Shown here: positions 1 to 4,880 of the stretch, piece by piece
Numbering within the stretch: position 1 is the first letter of the stretch
How the letters are laid out: every line of letters starts with the position of its first letter
Source of the DNA: Nitrososphaera_A sp036522495
GTDB taxonomy: Archaea > Thermoproteota > Nitrososphaeria > Nitrososphaerales > Nitrososphaeraceae
Assembly (NCBI GenBank): GCA_036522495.1
Contig: DATDFS010000198.1
Coordinates: 1-12,676 of the forward strand
DNA length: 12,676 nucleotides
Direction: 5' to 3'
Program-made: the position numbers and the translations under genes
The notes under the pieces: model-generated
What the model saw: the letters and a program-made list of their open reading frames with translations, nothing else
Told to the model about the DNA's origin: nothing
The model's database searches: none

Positions 1-1
1 A

Positions 2-268
2 TCTTCAGTCTTTTGTTTATACTACCATCACTTGGAATTACGGCGTATAAAGGCAAAGGTTCACGCAGGTCATGAAAAAAGCCCTGTATCAAAGGCTCTT
101 TTAAGAACATCTTTTGATATAAGAAGGGCACATCCATTAGTACCTAAGATAATTGACAACGAACGCTCAAACTCTTTAACTGCCATTATCCCATTTGGAA
201 GTAGGGATCACATGGCCATCACTACAGTAGAAATGAGAGACACTAATTTCCTCGCCTCCATGGAATAA
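2..268 (+). CDS. Possible C-terminal fragment of an unknown protein, cut by the left edge
   Basis: The frame is open from the window edge to a TAA at 266-268, giving 88 codons. It may start upstream of the window, or at the TTG at 32. The product is basic and soluble-looking in its first half (LRRIKAKVHAGHEK, then SKALLRTSFDIRRAHPLVPK) and has no membrane segment. I recognise no family or catalytic motif. The region to its right is stop-rich, and I see no promoter for a start at 32, so it could be the true 3' end of a longer gene, a decayed remnant, or chance. Confidence is low. Confidence 0.3.
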   Translation, partial: SSVFCLYYHHLELRRIKAKVHAGHEKSPVSKALLRTSFDIRRAHPLVPKIIDNERSNSLTAIIPFGSRDHMAITTVEMRDTNFLASME

Positions 269-399
269 CGTAGTCTGTTAGTGACACCGATACGACAAAC
301 GACCGAAGTCTAGCGTACTGCTGACATAAAGTCTATAGTTTGACCGTGAATTTAAGAGAACTTGAAACGTAGGGTAGGCCTGTCGGAAGCAGTTATTTC
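269..399. other. Intergenic spacer without recognisable genes
   Basis: Stops are frequent in all frames, and I find no RNA gene, repeat or clear promoter here. It separates the possible gene tail at the left edge from the decayed minus-strand reading frames that begin at 400. Confidence 0.4.
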
Positions 400-750
400 C
401 TATTTATTGATCCTATGATATTGTGCTATTATGTTATTGCATGCTCTGCATTTGTATTCTCCATTTTCAACAAGAGTCACATCTTCGCCTAGTTTTTCAT
501 TTGGATTTACGTAAACTATTACTGGGGACCAGGATATTCTTTCAACCCTGTGCATTTATAGCAATAATACTTGAGAATCTGTTTTCACTTAATCTGCCTT
601 CTTGCTCTTCTCGCGAAAGCATAACCTCCAGGACCTAACAATTTCTTTCCTCTAAATCTTCGTTTTGGGTCACATGTATGATATATGTCTAAACCTATAA
701 TTTAGCTCTATTCCACATCCTACATAGTAATCATGCCAGGATTTTGACAT
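400..750 (-). pseudogene. Decayed gene with a broken zinc-ribbon (CxxC...CxxC)
   Basis: Read on the minus strand, protein-like stretches follow one another but change frame. Positions 750-670 read MSKSWHDYYVGCGIELNYRF and end in TGA. A second frame, open from about 698, includes CDPKRRFRGKKLLGPGGYAF, has a TGA at 587-585, then continues with YYCYKCTGLKEYPG. The first frame returns at about 555 with VIVYVNPNEKLGEDVTLVEN followed by YKCRACNNII and stops at 402-400. Joining the frames gives CYKC, roughly 28 residues, then CRAC, the spacing of a zinc ribbon. At least two frame changes and one internal stop are needed, so this is inferred to be a degraded gene. The alternative is that only the 51-codon frame 555-400 is a real small gene. 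Parent family not recognised. Confidence 0.38.
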
Positions 751-818
751 TTAACATTCTGACACGATATTAGACAATATTGTTCATCGTCATTCTAGCA
801 TCTTATAACGGGCGTGAT

Positions 819-1046
819 TTATTTGAACACATGGTTGCGAACATCTTGATTTACCTGCAAAAATATTTCACCTTTCTTAAATGATTTCATGGCGCCTCCA
901 ATTCCAAAGAAACCAAAAATATTCTCCCCACTTTTTTTACGGTAATGGCATTTACAATTACTTTTTCTATTCTATTTTCGATTATGACAGTTGGTTGCTT
1001 TCAGAAGGTACTCTAGCGTGGTAGGAGATATTGTAGAAAAGCCACA
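819..1046 (-). pseudogene. Interrupted reading frame, possible gene remnant
   Basis: Just downstream of the stop of the minus-strand membrane-protein gene, one minus frame runs from 1046 to a TAA at 821-819 with a single TAG at 974-972. Before the stop it reads GFSTISPTTLEYLLKATN. After it come a CxC (NCKCHYRKKSGENIFGFFG) and a basic stretch (MKSFKKGEIFLQVNQDV). A competing frame over 990-890 also looks protein-like (VIIENRIEKVIVNAITVKKV), so the correct frame is uncertain. No family recognised. It may be part of the same decayed locus as 400-750. It is equally possible that only the part starting at the internal ATG (MKSFKKGEIF) is meaningful, or that none of it is. Confidence 0.3.
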
Positions 1047-1054
1047 TTATCAGT

Positions 1055-1684
1055 CTATTTTGCCATTTGAATTATCTCTGATATTCTCTTGGACCACATC
1101 AAGGTCTCATTAATATTTGATGCGGTGACTGCGACATTGAATACTTTGTTACAATATTCTTCATAGGACTCCTTGATTTGGCCTACTGCTAATTCTTTTG
1201 TTTGGAAGTTATAGGCCTCCTCTTCCCTCATTTTTGGAAGAACGATCCATTTGTGTGATTGTTCATCGTGTGTAAGCGAGAAAAGCAGCAAGTCCCCGGG
1301 CACATGTTTGGAGATAACACTCGCCTTCGAAGCATCTCTCCAGACTGAAGGAGTTTGGTAGTTATCATCAGCGATAGAATACCGACCCATGCATTTTTCA
1401 GCATTACCTTCACCTTTAACCATGGCGACCCTGATGTAATACTCTGTCTTTGATACATCGTCTCTGACTTTAATTACGCCATCAAATTCTAATATAGGAT
1501 TCTTTGGCAGATCAAACAAATGAGTTAACAAAGATACCACAACTGAACAACTTGCCACCGTAATTGTTAACGAAAGGATTTGTATTACAGATATTTGGAA
1601 TATATTTATACGGAACGTTACTATCATAATAAATGCTATAATACATGTAATCATTATCACAACTATTGCTGCTTTGTGTATCAT
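1055..1684 (-). CDS. Hypothetical membrane protein with two N-terminal helices and a soluble domain
   Basis: The 209-residue product is unknown to me. It begins with two hydrophobic segments, about residues 4-24 and 29-58. A soluble domain of about 150 residues follows (LEFDGVIKVRDDVSKTEYYI, then YYIRVAMVKGEGNAEKCMGR), which looks beta-rich up to about 150 and ends in a helical tail. The arrangement suggests a hairpin anchor with the C-terminal domain on one side of the membrane. Only isolated cysteines occur, and there are no catalytic or nucleotide-binding motifs. The ATG at 1684 is chosen because a TATA-like box lies about 35 bases upstream, giving a very short leader. The gene stands alone. 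To its left is the decayed region, and the histone gene diverges from it on the right. Coding quality is good across the whole frame. Confidence 0.7.
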   Translation of the reverse strand: MIHKAAIVVIMITCIIAFIMIVTFRINIFQISVIQILSLTITVASCSVVVSLLTHLFDLPKNPILEFDGVIKVRDDVSKTEYYIRVAMVKGEGNAEKCMGRYSIADDNYQTPSVWRDASKASVISKHVPGDLLLFSLTHDEQSHKWIVLPKMREEEAYNFQTKELAVGQIKESYEEYCNKVFNVAVTASNINETLMWSKRISEIIQMAK

Positions 1685-1714
1685 GCGAATGATGATACAA
1701 TCTACTGCTCAGCG

Positions 1715-1723
1715 TATATTTAA
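1715..1723 (-). promoter_or_regulatory. TATA-like box of the minus-strand membrane-protein gene
   Basis: The minus strand reads TTAAATATA here, centred about 35 bases before the ATG at 1684. Archaeal initiation about 25 bases downstream of the box would leave a leader of roughly 10 bases. Assigned from motif and spacing only. Confidence 0.45.
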
Positions 1724-1740
1724 GCGTCCTTAACAAGTTA

Positions 1741-2004
1741 AGTCAACACGAATGATTATCGAGAAAACGTTTGACATAGGTTGGTCGAGTAATGCTGGTG
1801 AGTCAACTAGCAGTGGTTGTCTCGAGTGTATCAACGTCATATATTGTTAAAAGATCGGAGCCATTTCTGGAAATCGATAACCGTAACCATCGTTTCTTAT
1901 CAACAAATGGCTCTAGCCGTATACTCAAAAGCCAGGGTTTGAACTGAAATTCGATATATACTTGTCATAACTGGAATAAACCCACTGGCGTATTATTCAC
2001 ACAC
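1741..2004. other. Divergent spacer between the membrane-protein and histone genes
   Basis: This stretch lacks convincing reading frames. Its main content is a 9-base inverted repeat with an inner stem (1858-1913, listed separately), preceded by an AT-rich TATA-like stretch near 1838-1848. The histone promoter lies at its right end. I see no RNA gene that I can name. Confidence 0.4.
1858..1913. repeat. Nested inverted repeat, possible structured RNA
   Basis: GAGCCATTT at 1858-1866 pairs perfectly with AAATGGCTC at 1905-1913. Inside the 38-base loop, GATAA at 1876-1880 pairs with TTATC at 1897-1901, giving a stem with an internal loop and a second stem. A TATA-like stretch lies about 18 bases to the left. 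It could be a small non-coding RNA, the remains of a mobile repeat, or chance. Box C/D consensus sequences are not evident. Confidence 0.35.
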
Positions 2005-2018
2005 AAATATCCTTTTAA
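2005..2018 (+). promoter_or_regulatory. Putative TATA region of the histone gene
   Basis: AAATAT followed by CCTTTTAA lies 28-41 bases before the histone ATG, the spacing expected for an archaeal promoter with a short leader. The exact TATA hexamer cannot be fixed by eye. Confidence 0.4.
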
Positions 2019-2045
2019 CATAGGTAAGTTGTTGTCATTTGTAAT

Positions 2046-2270
2046 ATGTCATCCAACCCGGAGCTTGGCCTTGCCACAATGTATAGAGTGATTAAGAAGT
2101 CAGGGGCAGAGAGAGTTAGTGATGAGGCCGCTGATGAACTTCGAAAAATTCTCGAAGACGTTGCGATCAGGATTGCCACACAAGCAGTGGATCTATCGAT
2201 TCACGCAGGTAGAAGAACGATAAAATCTGAAGATATTCGCCTTGCAGCAAAGAATGTGTTGAAACTTTGA
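2046..2270 (+). CDS. Archaeal histone (HMf-like histone fold)
   Basis: The 74-residue protein is a complete single histone fold with no N-terminal tail beyond about eight residues, close to the usual archaeal length of 66-70. Family hallmarks are visible. MYRVIKKSGAERVSDEA covers helix 1 and loop 1, with the conserved AERVS. A long central helix follows (ELRKILEDVAIRIATQAVDL). Then comes HAGRRTIKSEDIRLA, with the arginine-threonine pair of loop 2 that contacts DNA and helix 3. Such proteins dimerise and wrap chromosomal DNA; in euryarchaeal homologues they stack into longer filaments. The gene is monocistronic, with a promoter just upstream and a tRNA gene 85 bases downstream. No close ribosome binding site is present, consistent with a short leader. 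Identification is secure; the oligomeric state is inference. Confidence 0.95.
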   Translation: MSSNPELGLATMYRVIKKSGAERVSDEAADELRKILEDVAIRIATQAVDLSIHAGRRTIKSEDIRLAAKNVLKL

Positions 2271-2321
2271 TACCCTCAACAAATGATATATAATAGCATT
2301 CTTGAATACGTTTAACACTTG

Positions 2322-2341
2322 CTCTATCCTATGGAGTAGAG
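2322..2341 (+). terminator. Hairpin between the histone gene and tRNA-Cys
   Basis: CTCTATCC (2322-2329) pairs with GGA plus TAGAG (2333-2335, 2337-2341) around a TAT loop, with one bulged G. It lies about 50 bases after the histone stop and 14 bases before the tRNA. It lacks the T-run of a typical terminator, so it may instead belong to the tRNA leader or be chance. Confidence 0.25.
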
Positions 2342-2355
2342 TTACAACCGTCAGT

Positions 2356-2443
2356 GGTGGGGTGGCAGAGAGGCTATGCGTTCGCCTGCAGAGAAGTAAG
2401 GGTGGATAGCGAATTTATAAGGGTTCGAATCCCTTCCCCACCT
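2356..2443 (+). tRNA. trnC: tRNA-Cys (anticodon GCA) with a 16-base intron
   Basis: The cloverleaf is complete. The acceptor GGTGGGG (2356-2362) pairs with CCCCACC (2436-2442), with discriminator T73 at 2443, the tRNA-Cys identity base. The D stem is GCA/TGC (2365-2367, 2377-2379). The anticodon stem TTCGC (2381-2385) pairs with GCGAA (2409-2413). The loop CTGCAGA carries anticodon GCA at 2388-2390. The T arm spans 2419-2435. The loop is interrupted after position 37 by an intron, 2392-2407. Removing it leaves a 72-base tRNA. A bulge-helix-bulge can be drawn: CTGC (2386-2389) pairs, with G-U wobbles, with GTGG (2402-2405). The three-base bulges at 2390-2392 and 2406-2408 contain the two splice points. 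The 3' CCA is not encoded. Confidence 0.93.
2392..2407 (+). other. Archaeal tRNA intron (canonical position 37/38)
   Basis: The 16-base insert sits between G37 (2391) and A38 (2408), the standard site for archaeal tRNA introns cut by the splicing endonuclease at a bulge-helix-bulge. The four-base central helix contains two G-U pairs, and there is no inner helix beyond it, so the motif is of the relaxed kind. The boundary was chosen because it restores a seven-base anticodon loop. Confidence 0.85.
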
Positions 2444-2468
2444 TCAAGTTTGGTTAAGTCCTGACGAC

Positions 2469-2741
2469 ATGGCGAGACCGTTAATGGCTGGGGGCTTTCA
2501 CTGCAACTCCTTGCATCGAACAGGAAGGAATAATCTAACTAAACAACAGTGGAGTCAAGGATTGGAAGGCCACATGGAAAAGGGAAAATACAACATATAT
2601 ATGGAATTGGAGAAAGACATGTCGAATAATGGGAGGTCGGGTGTTGGCGCGTCGTGAGTGCTGACTTCGGATAATGACATGATCCCTGAACCAAAATTAG
2701 TTCTATTCGAAAGAGAAGAACAAGCTCTGCATTTTAAATAA
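2469..2741 (+). pseudogene. Interrupted reading frame after tRNA-Cys, possible gene remnant
   Basis: One plus frame starts at the ATG at 2469 and is broken by a single TGA at 2655-2657. It then continues in the same frame to a TAA at 2739-2741. The two halves read MARPLMAGGFHCNSLHRTGR to MELEKDMSNNGRSG, then MIPEPKLVLFEREEQALHFK. The second half is strongly protein-like. I see no close promoter and no recognisable family. The most economical explanation is a pseudogene with one nonsense change. Alternatively, only one half is ever expressed. The opposite-strand frame at 2555-2752 is judged its shadow. Confidence 0.3.
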
Positions 2742-2941
2742 TTCAATTCCAAGACTCAGAGATGAAGTCGAGTTGTACGCTGATCGTTAGATTAGGTAAG
2801 CTGGACGACAACAATCTATCTCAGAGTACCGTTGTAGATTGACAATCCGAGTGCCGTTTGAGATACGGTTGAGCTGCAATTTAAGAATTGTTGCCAGCAA
2901 ATCCCAAATACTCCCACATAGACTCTTTTATTGTGTGTGTA
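2742..2941 (+). other. Spacer with short broken frames
   Basis: This stretch lies between the interrupted frame and the small membrane-protein gene. Only short open stretches are present, for example RDEVELYADR ending at a TAG near 2788-2790. They could be more remnant of the preceding locus, but nothing here can be called. No clear promoter is visible for the next gene. Confidence 0.3.
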
Positions 2942-3109
2942 ATGCAAAATGCAATTTTTCTATTGGCATCTTTTTTAATTCTTCCACGAGGATCTGTTAG
3001 AGATGAAAGCACTTTTTTCATAATGTTATCAATTTTAGTTGTGCTCGTAGTAGTTGCCATAATTCTTAGAAGGAAGAGGATGAAAAATGATAGTCCAGGT
3101 CAGGCCTAA
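2942..3109 (+). CDS. Small membrane protein of unknown function
   Basis: From the ATG at 2942 the product is 55 residues. A hydrophobic N-terminal stretch (AIFLLASFLILP, about 4-15) is followed by a short polar linker (RGSVRDEST), a strong membrane helix (about 24-41) and a basic tail (RRKRMKN). It could be a two-helix hairpin or a secreted N-terminus plus stop-transfer anchor. The helix-then-RRKR ending resembles C-terminal anchors of archaeal surface proteins, so it may also be the surviving tail of a longer gene. The frame extends to a TTG at 2888, but the ATG gives a more natural N-terminus. The stop lies three bases from the end of the convergent DUF309 gene. Confidence 0.5.
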   Translation: MQNAIFLLASFLILPRGSVRDESTFFIMLSILVVLVVVAIILRRKRMKNDSPGQA

Positions 3110-3112
3110 ATC

Positions 3113-3676
3113 TCAAATGGTAAACCGTTCTATCTGACCAGTCTCAATTATATTTGACACCATATATTTAATTCTGTCAAGATTTAGTCCAAAGTAAAGA
3201 CCCATAGCTTTTGACAACTTCTGCATTGCTCTTTTTAATATGGAAATACAAATATCTGACTCTGCTTTTTCATCATGTACAAATGCTGCTGCAATCAAGA
3301 TAATGCCATTTATTAGATCTTTCTCATCTTTAAGAGCATCCCTCCAAACAGATTCAAGAACTTCATGAGCACCCCAGTACTTCTCATTATTGAATAAAAT
3401 TCTTGCATGTCTTATTGCTTCATCCTTTTTCATCTTTTTTTCAATTATGTGTTCATACTCAGACAGCGGCGTAATAGATGCGAGTTTACCAATAACATCT
3501 TCAACGGTCTTATTTTCTGGAATACTCGTATCAAATTCGATATGATGCTTTGCAACCCGGCTATCCCTTACAATAATTTTGGAACCTGAGAGCAAAGATC
3601 GAGCTTTCTTCAATAATGCTGCTGCGTCTTTGGGAGTGTACGAATGATTGACAAGATATATCATGTATCGCTCCAT
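3113..3676 (-). CDS. DUF309 domain protein
   Basis: The 187-residue protein has a C-terminal DUF309 domain (about residues 85-170). The family core is plain to see: LFNNEKYWGAHEVLESVWRD, with His104, Glu105 and Glu108 of the HExxE-like signature. It is followed by LINGIILIAAAFVHDEKAES, which matches the family's second helix. DUF309 proteins are small helical proteins of unknown biochemical role. The N-terminal 80 residues (SYTPKDAAALLKKARSLLSG and a short beta segment) are an extension that I do not recognise. A TATA-like box 32 bases upstream supports the ATG at 3676; an in-frame ATG five codons later is the alternative. The gene diverges from the trp operon and converges with the small membrane-protein gene. 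Confidence 0.85.
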   Translation of the reverse strand: MERYMIYLVNHSYTPKDAAALLKKARSLLSGSKIIVRDSRVAKHHIEFDTSIPENKTVEDVIGKLASITPLSEYEHIIEKKMKKDEAIRHARILFNNEKYWGAHEVLESVWRDALKDEKDLINGIILIAAAFVHDEKAESDICISILKRAMQKLSKAMGLYFGLNLDRIKYMVSNIIETGQIERFTI

Positions 3677-3703
3677 GTTGTTATATTATCTTAATATGCA
3701 CAA

Positions 3704-3712
3704 TATAAAAAT
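3704..3712 (-). promoter_or_regulatory. TATA-like box of the DUF309 gene
   Basis: The minus strand reads ATTTTTATA here, centred 32 bases before the ATG at 3676. The expected transcript would start about six bases before the coding region. Confidence 0.5.
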
Positions 3713-3819
3713 AAAACCATTTTTCGTAGAAAAGGATCATTGTGACTGCCTCTAAGAATTACAATTAGTATTAATTGATTGTGGATTATATACTGTGGCA
3801 ATGACAGAGAATGATAGTA

Positions 3820-3833
3820 CTTCATACTTGAAG
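3820..3833. repeat. Short inverted repeat in the DUF309/trpC intergenic region
   Basis: CTTCA (3820-3824) and TGAAG (3829-3833) form a perfect five-base inverted repeat with a four-base spacer, about 50 bases before the distal trp TATA box. It could be an operator half-site pair, but short repeats like this also occur by chance. Confidence 0.2.
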
Positions 3834-3883
3834 GGATTCTAATGTATGGTTTTGTCAATCATGACATGAAACAGTTAGAATAG

Positions 3884-3892
3884 CCTATAAAA
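3884..3892 (+). promoter_or_regulatory. Distal TATA-like box before trpC
   Basis: CCTATAAAAG is the best TATA match in the intergenic region. It would start a transcript near 3913 and give a leader of about 110 bases before trpC. A 13-codon frame at 3904-3945 lies at that start but contains no Trp codon, so a tryptophan attenuator is not supported. Confidence 0.4.
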
Positions 3893-3980
3893 GAGGCAAT
3901 AAGATGATCCCATCATCATCGTCCATGCTATGCTGCCAATTATAGATTACCCATCGCACTAATTCTTACATAGTAATAGG

Positions 3981-3988
3981 ATTAAATA
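3981..3988 (+). promoter_or_regulatory. Proximal TATA-like box before trpC
   Basis: ATTAAATA lies 34-41 bases before the trpC ATG, the spacing for a leader of about 10 bases. Together with the box at 3884-3892 it suggests two possible start sites for the trp operon. Confidence 0.4.
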
Positions 3989-4021
3989 GCAATTAATGGA
4001 TTAGACCATTCTGACCTACCG

Positions 4022-4843
4022 ATGAGCAAATTTGTTAGACCCGAATTTAGTCTGAAAACACTCACAGACAATTCTTATAAATCCATAGAGGAAGGTGCCT
4101 ATGATGTTGAAACGTATAACTTGCATATGCATGATCCTATAAGCCTAAAAAAAAGGATCGTTACATGCATCCATGCTCCTCTTATCACAGAAATAAAATT
4201 TGCTTCACCATCCAAAGGAAGGATAATTGACAATACTAAGATCGATGTCATTAGATTGGCATCGACTCTTGTCACCACAGGCTCAATAGGACTATCAGTC
4301 GTGACTCAACCATATCTGTTTTATGGTTCTATTAAATACTTGGCCATGATAAGAAAAGCAGTAAACGTCCCATTGCTCATGAAAGATGTTATTGTAAGTG
4401 AGATGCAGATGGATGCAGCGAAAAGGGTAGGTTCAGACTGTGTATTGCTTATAAAATCAGTATTTGATCAAGATTTAGCAGAAGGCAGCATGGAAAAATT
4501 CGTTGAATACGCTTCTAAAAAAGCATTACAGGTTATCATTGAAGTACATTCAGAAAGAGAATTTGAAGAAGTTTTAAACTTTAGCGAAAGTTATCGGAAT
4601 AATTTAATTGGAATCAACAATCGCAATTTGAATGACCTAAAAATTGACATTCATACTACGGAAAGGTTACTTAGGAAACACGATAAAACAAAGAATATTG
4701 TTATCAGTGAGAGTGGCATAACCACAGCAAAAGAAATCCAATTTTTAAAAAAAGCAGGGGCTGATGCGTTCCTAATAGGCACAAGTATCATGGAATCAGA
4801 TGATATTGCATCGCAAGTAAGGAGACTCTATTTCTCACTCTAA
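4022..4843 (+). CDS. trpC: Indole-3-glycerol-phosphate synthase
   Basis: This enzyme closes the indole ring. It converts 1-(2-carboxyphenylamino)-1-deoxyribulose 5-phosphate to indole-3-glycerol phosphate, with loss of CO2 and water. The 273-residue (beta/alpha)8 barrel is full length and carries all active-site blocks: TEIKFASPSKG (Glu57, Lys59, Ser62), the phosphate-side VVTQPYLFYGS, PLLMKD with the catalytic Lys121, IIEVHSE (Glu174), IGINNRNL (Asn199), SESGI (Ser231) and FLIGTSIM near the end. It is the first gene of a trpC-trpB-trpA operon, with 37 bases before trpB. There is no fused trpF (phosphoribosylanthranilate isomerase) domain. The ATG follows a short leader without a ribosome binding site. 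The assignment is secure. Confidence 0.95.
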   Translation: MSKFVRPEFSLKTLTDNSYKSIEEGAYDVETYNLHMHDPISLKKRIVTCIHAPLITEIKFASPSKGRIIDNTKIDVIRLASTLVTTGSIGLSVVTQPYLFYGSIKYLAMIRKAVNVPLLMKDVIVSEMQMDAAKRVGSDCVLLIKSVFDQDLAEGSMEKFVEYASKKALQVIIEVHSEREFEEVLNFSESYRNNLIGINNRNLNDLKIDIHTTERLLRKHDKTKNIVISESGITTAKEIQFLKKAGADAFLIGTSIMESDDIASQVRRLYFSL

Positions 4844-4880
4844 TTCCGAATGTCTTAATACTCCTTGAAGTTAACAAATA

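Noticed and set aside
60..70. Eleven-base match TTCACGCAGGT shared with the histone gene (about 2199-2209)
   Set aside because: Both encode HAG in different contexts, and there is no further similarity. Judged coincidence, not a repeat.
423..638. Plus-strand frame of 71 codons
   Set aside because: It has a Cys/Leu/Phe-rich composition typical of a shadow. The minus strand over the same bases reads far more like protein (zinc-ribbon stretch).
1228..1736. Two additional minus-strand frames (1228-1458 and 1512-1736)
   Set aside because: They overlap the better 209-residue membrane-protein gene in other frames and have shadow-like composition.
1926..1965. T-arm-like sequence (minus-strand AGTTCAAACC) suggesting a tRNA
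   Set aside because: No acceptor, D or anticodon arms can be built around it, and the T stem pairs poorly.
2758..2790. Possible box C/D RNA (GATGA followed by CTGA)
   Set aside because: Box C deviates from consensus, and no second pair of boxes or terminal stem is present.
3904..3945. 13-codon leader peptide before trpC as an attenuator
   Set aside because: It has no Trp codon, and no alternative hairpins or T-run follow. Archaeal trp control by classical attenuation is not expected.
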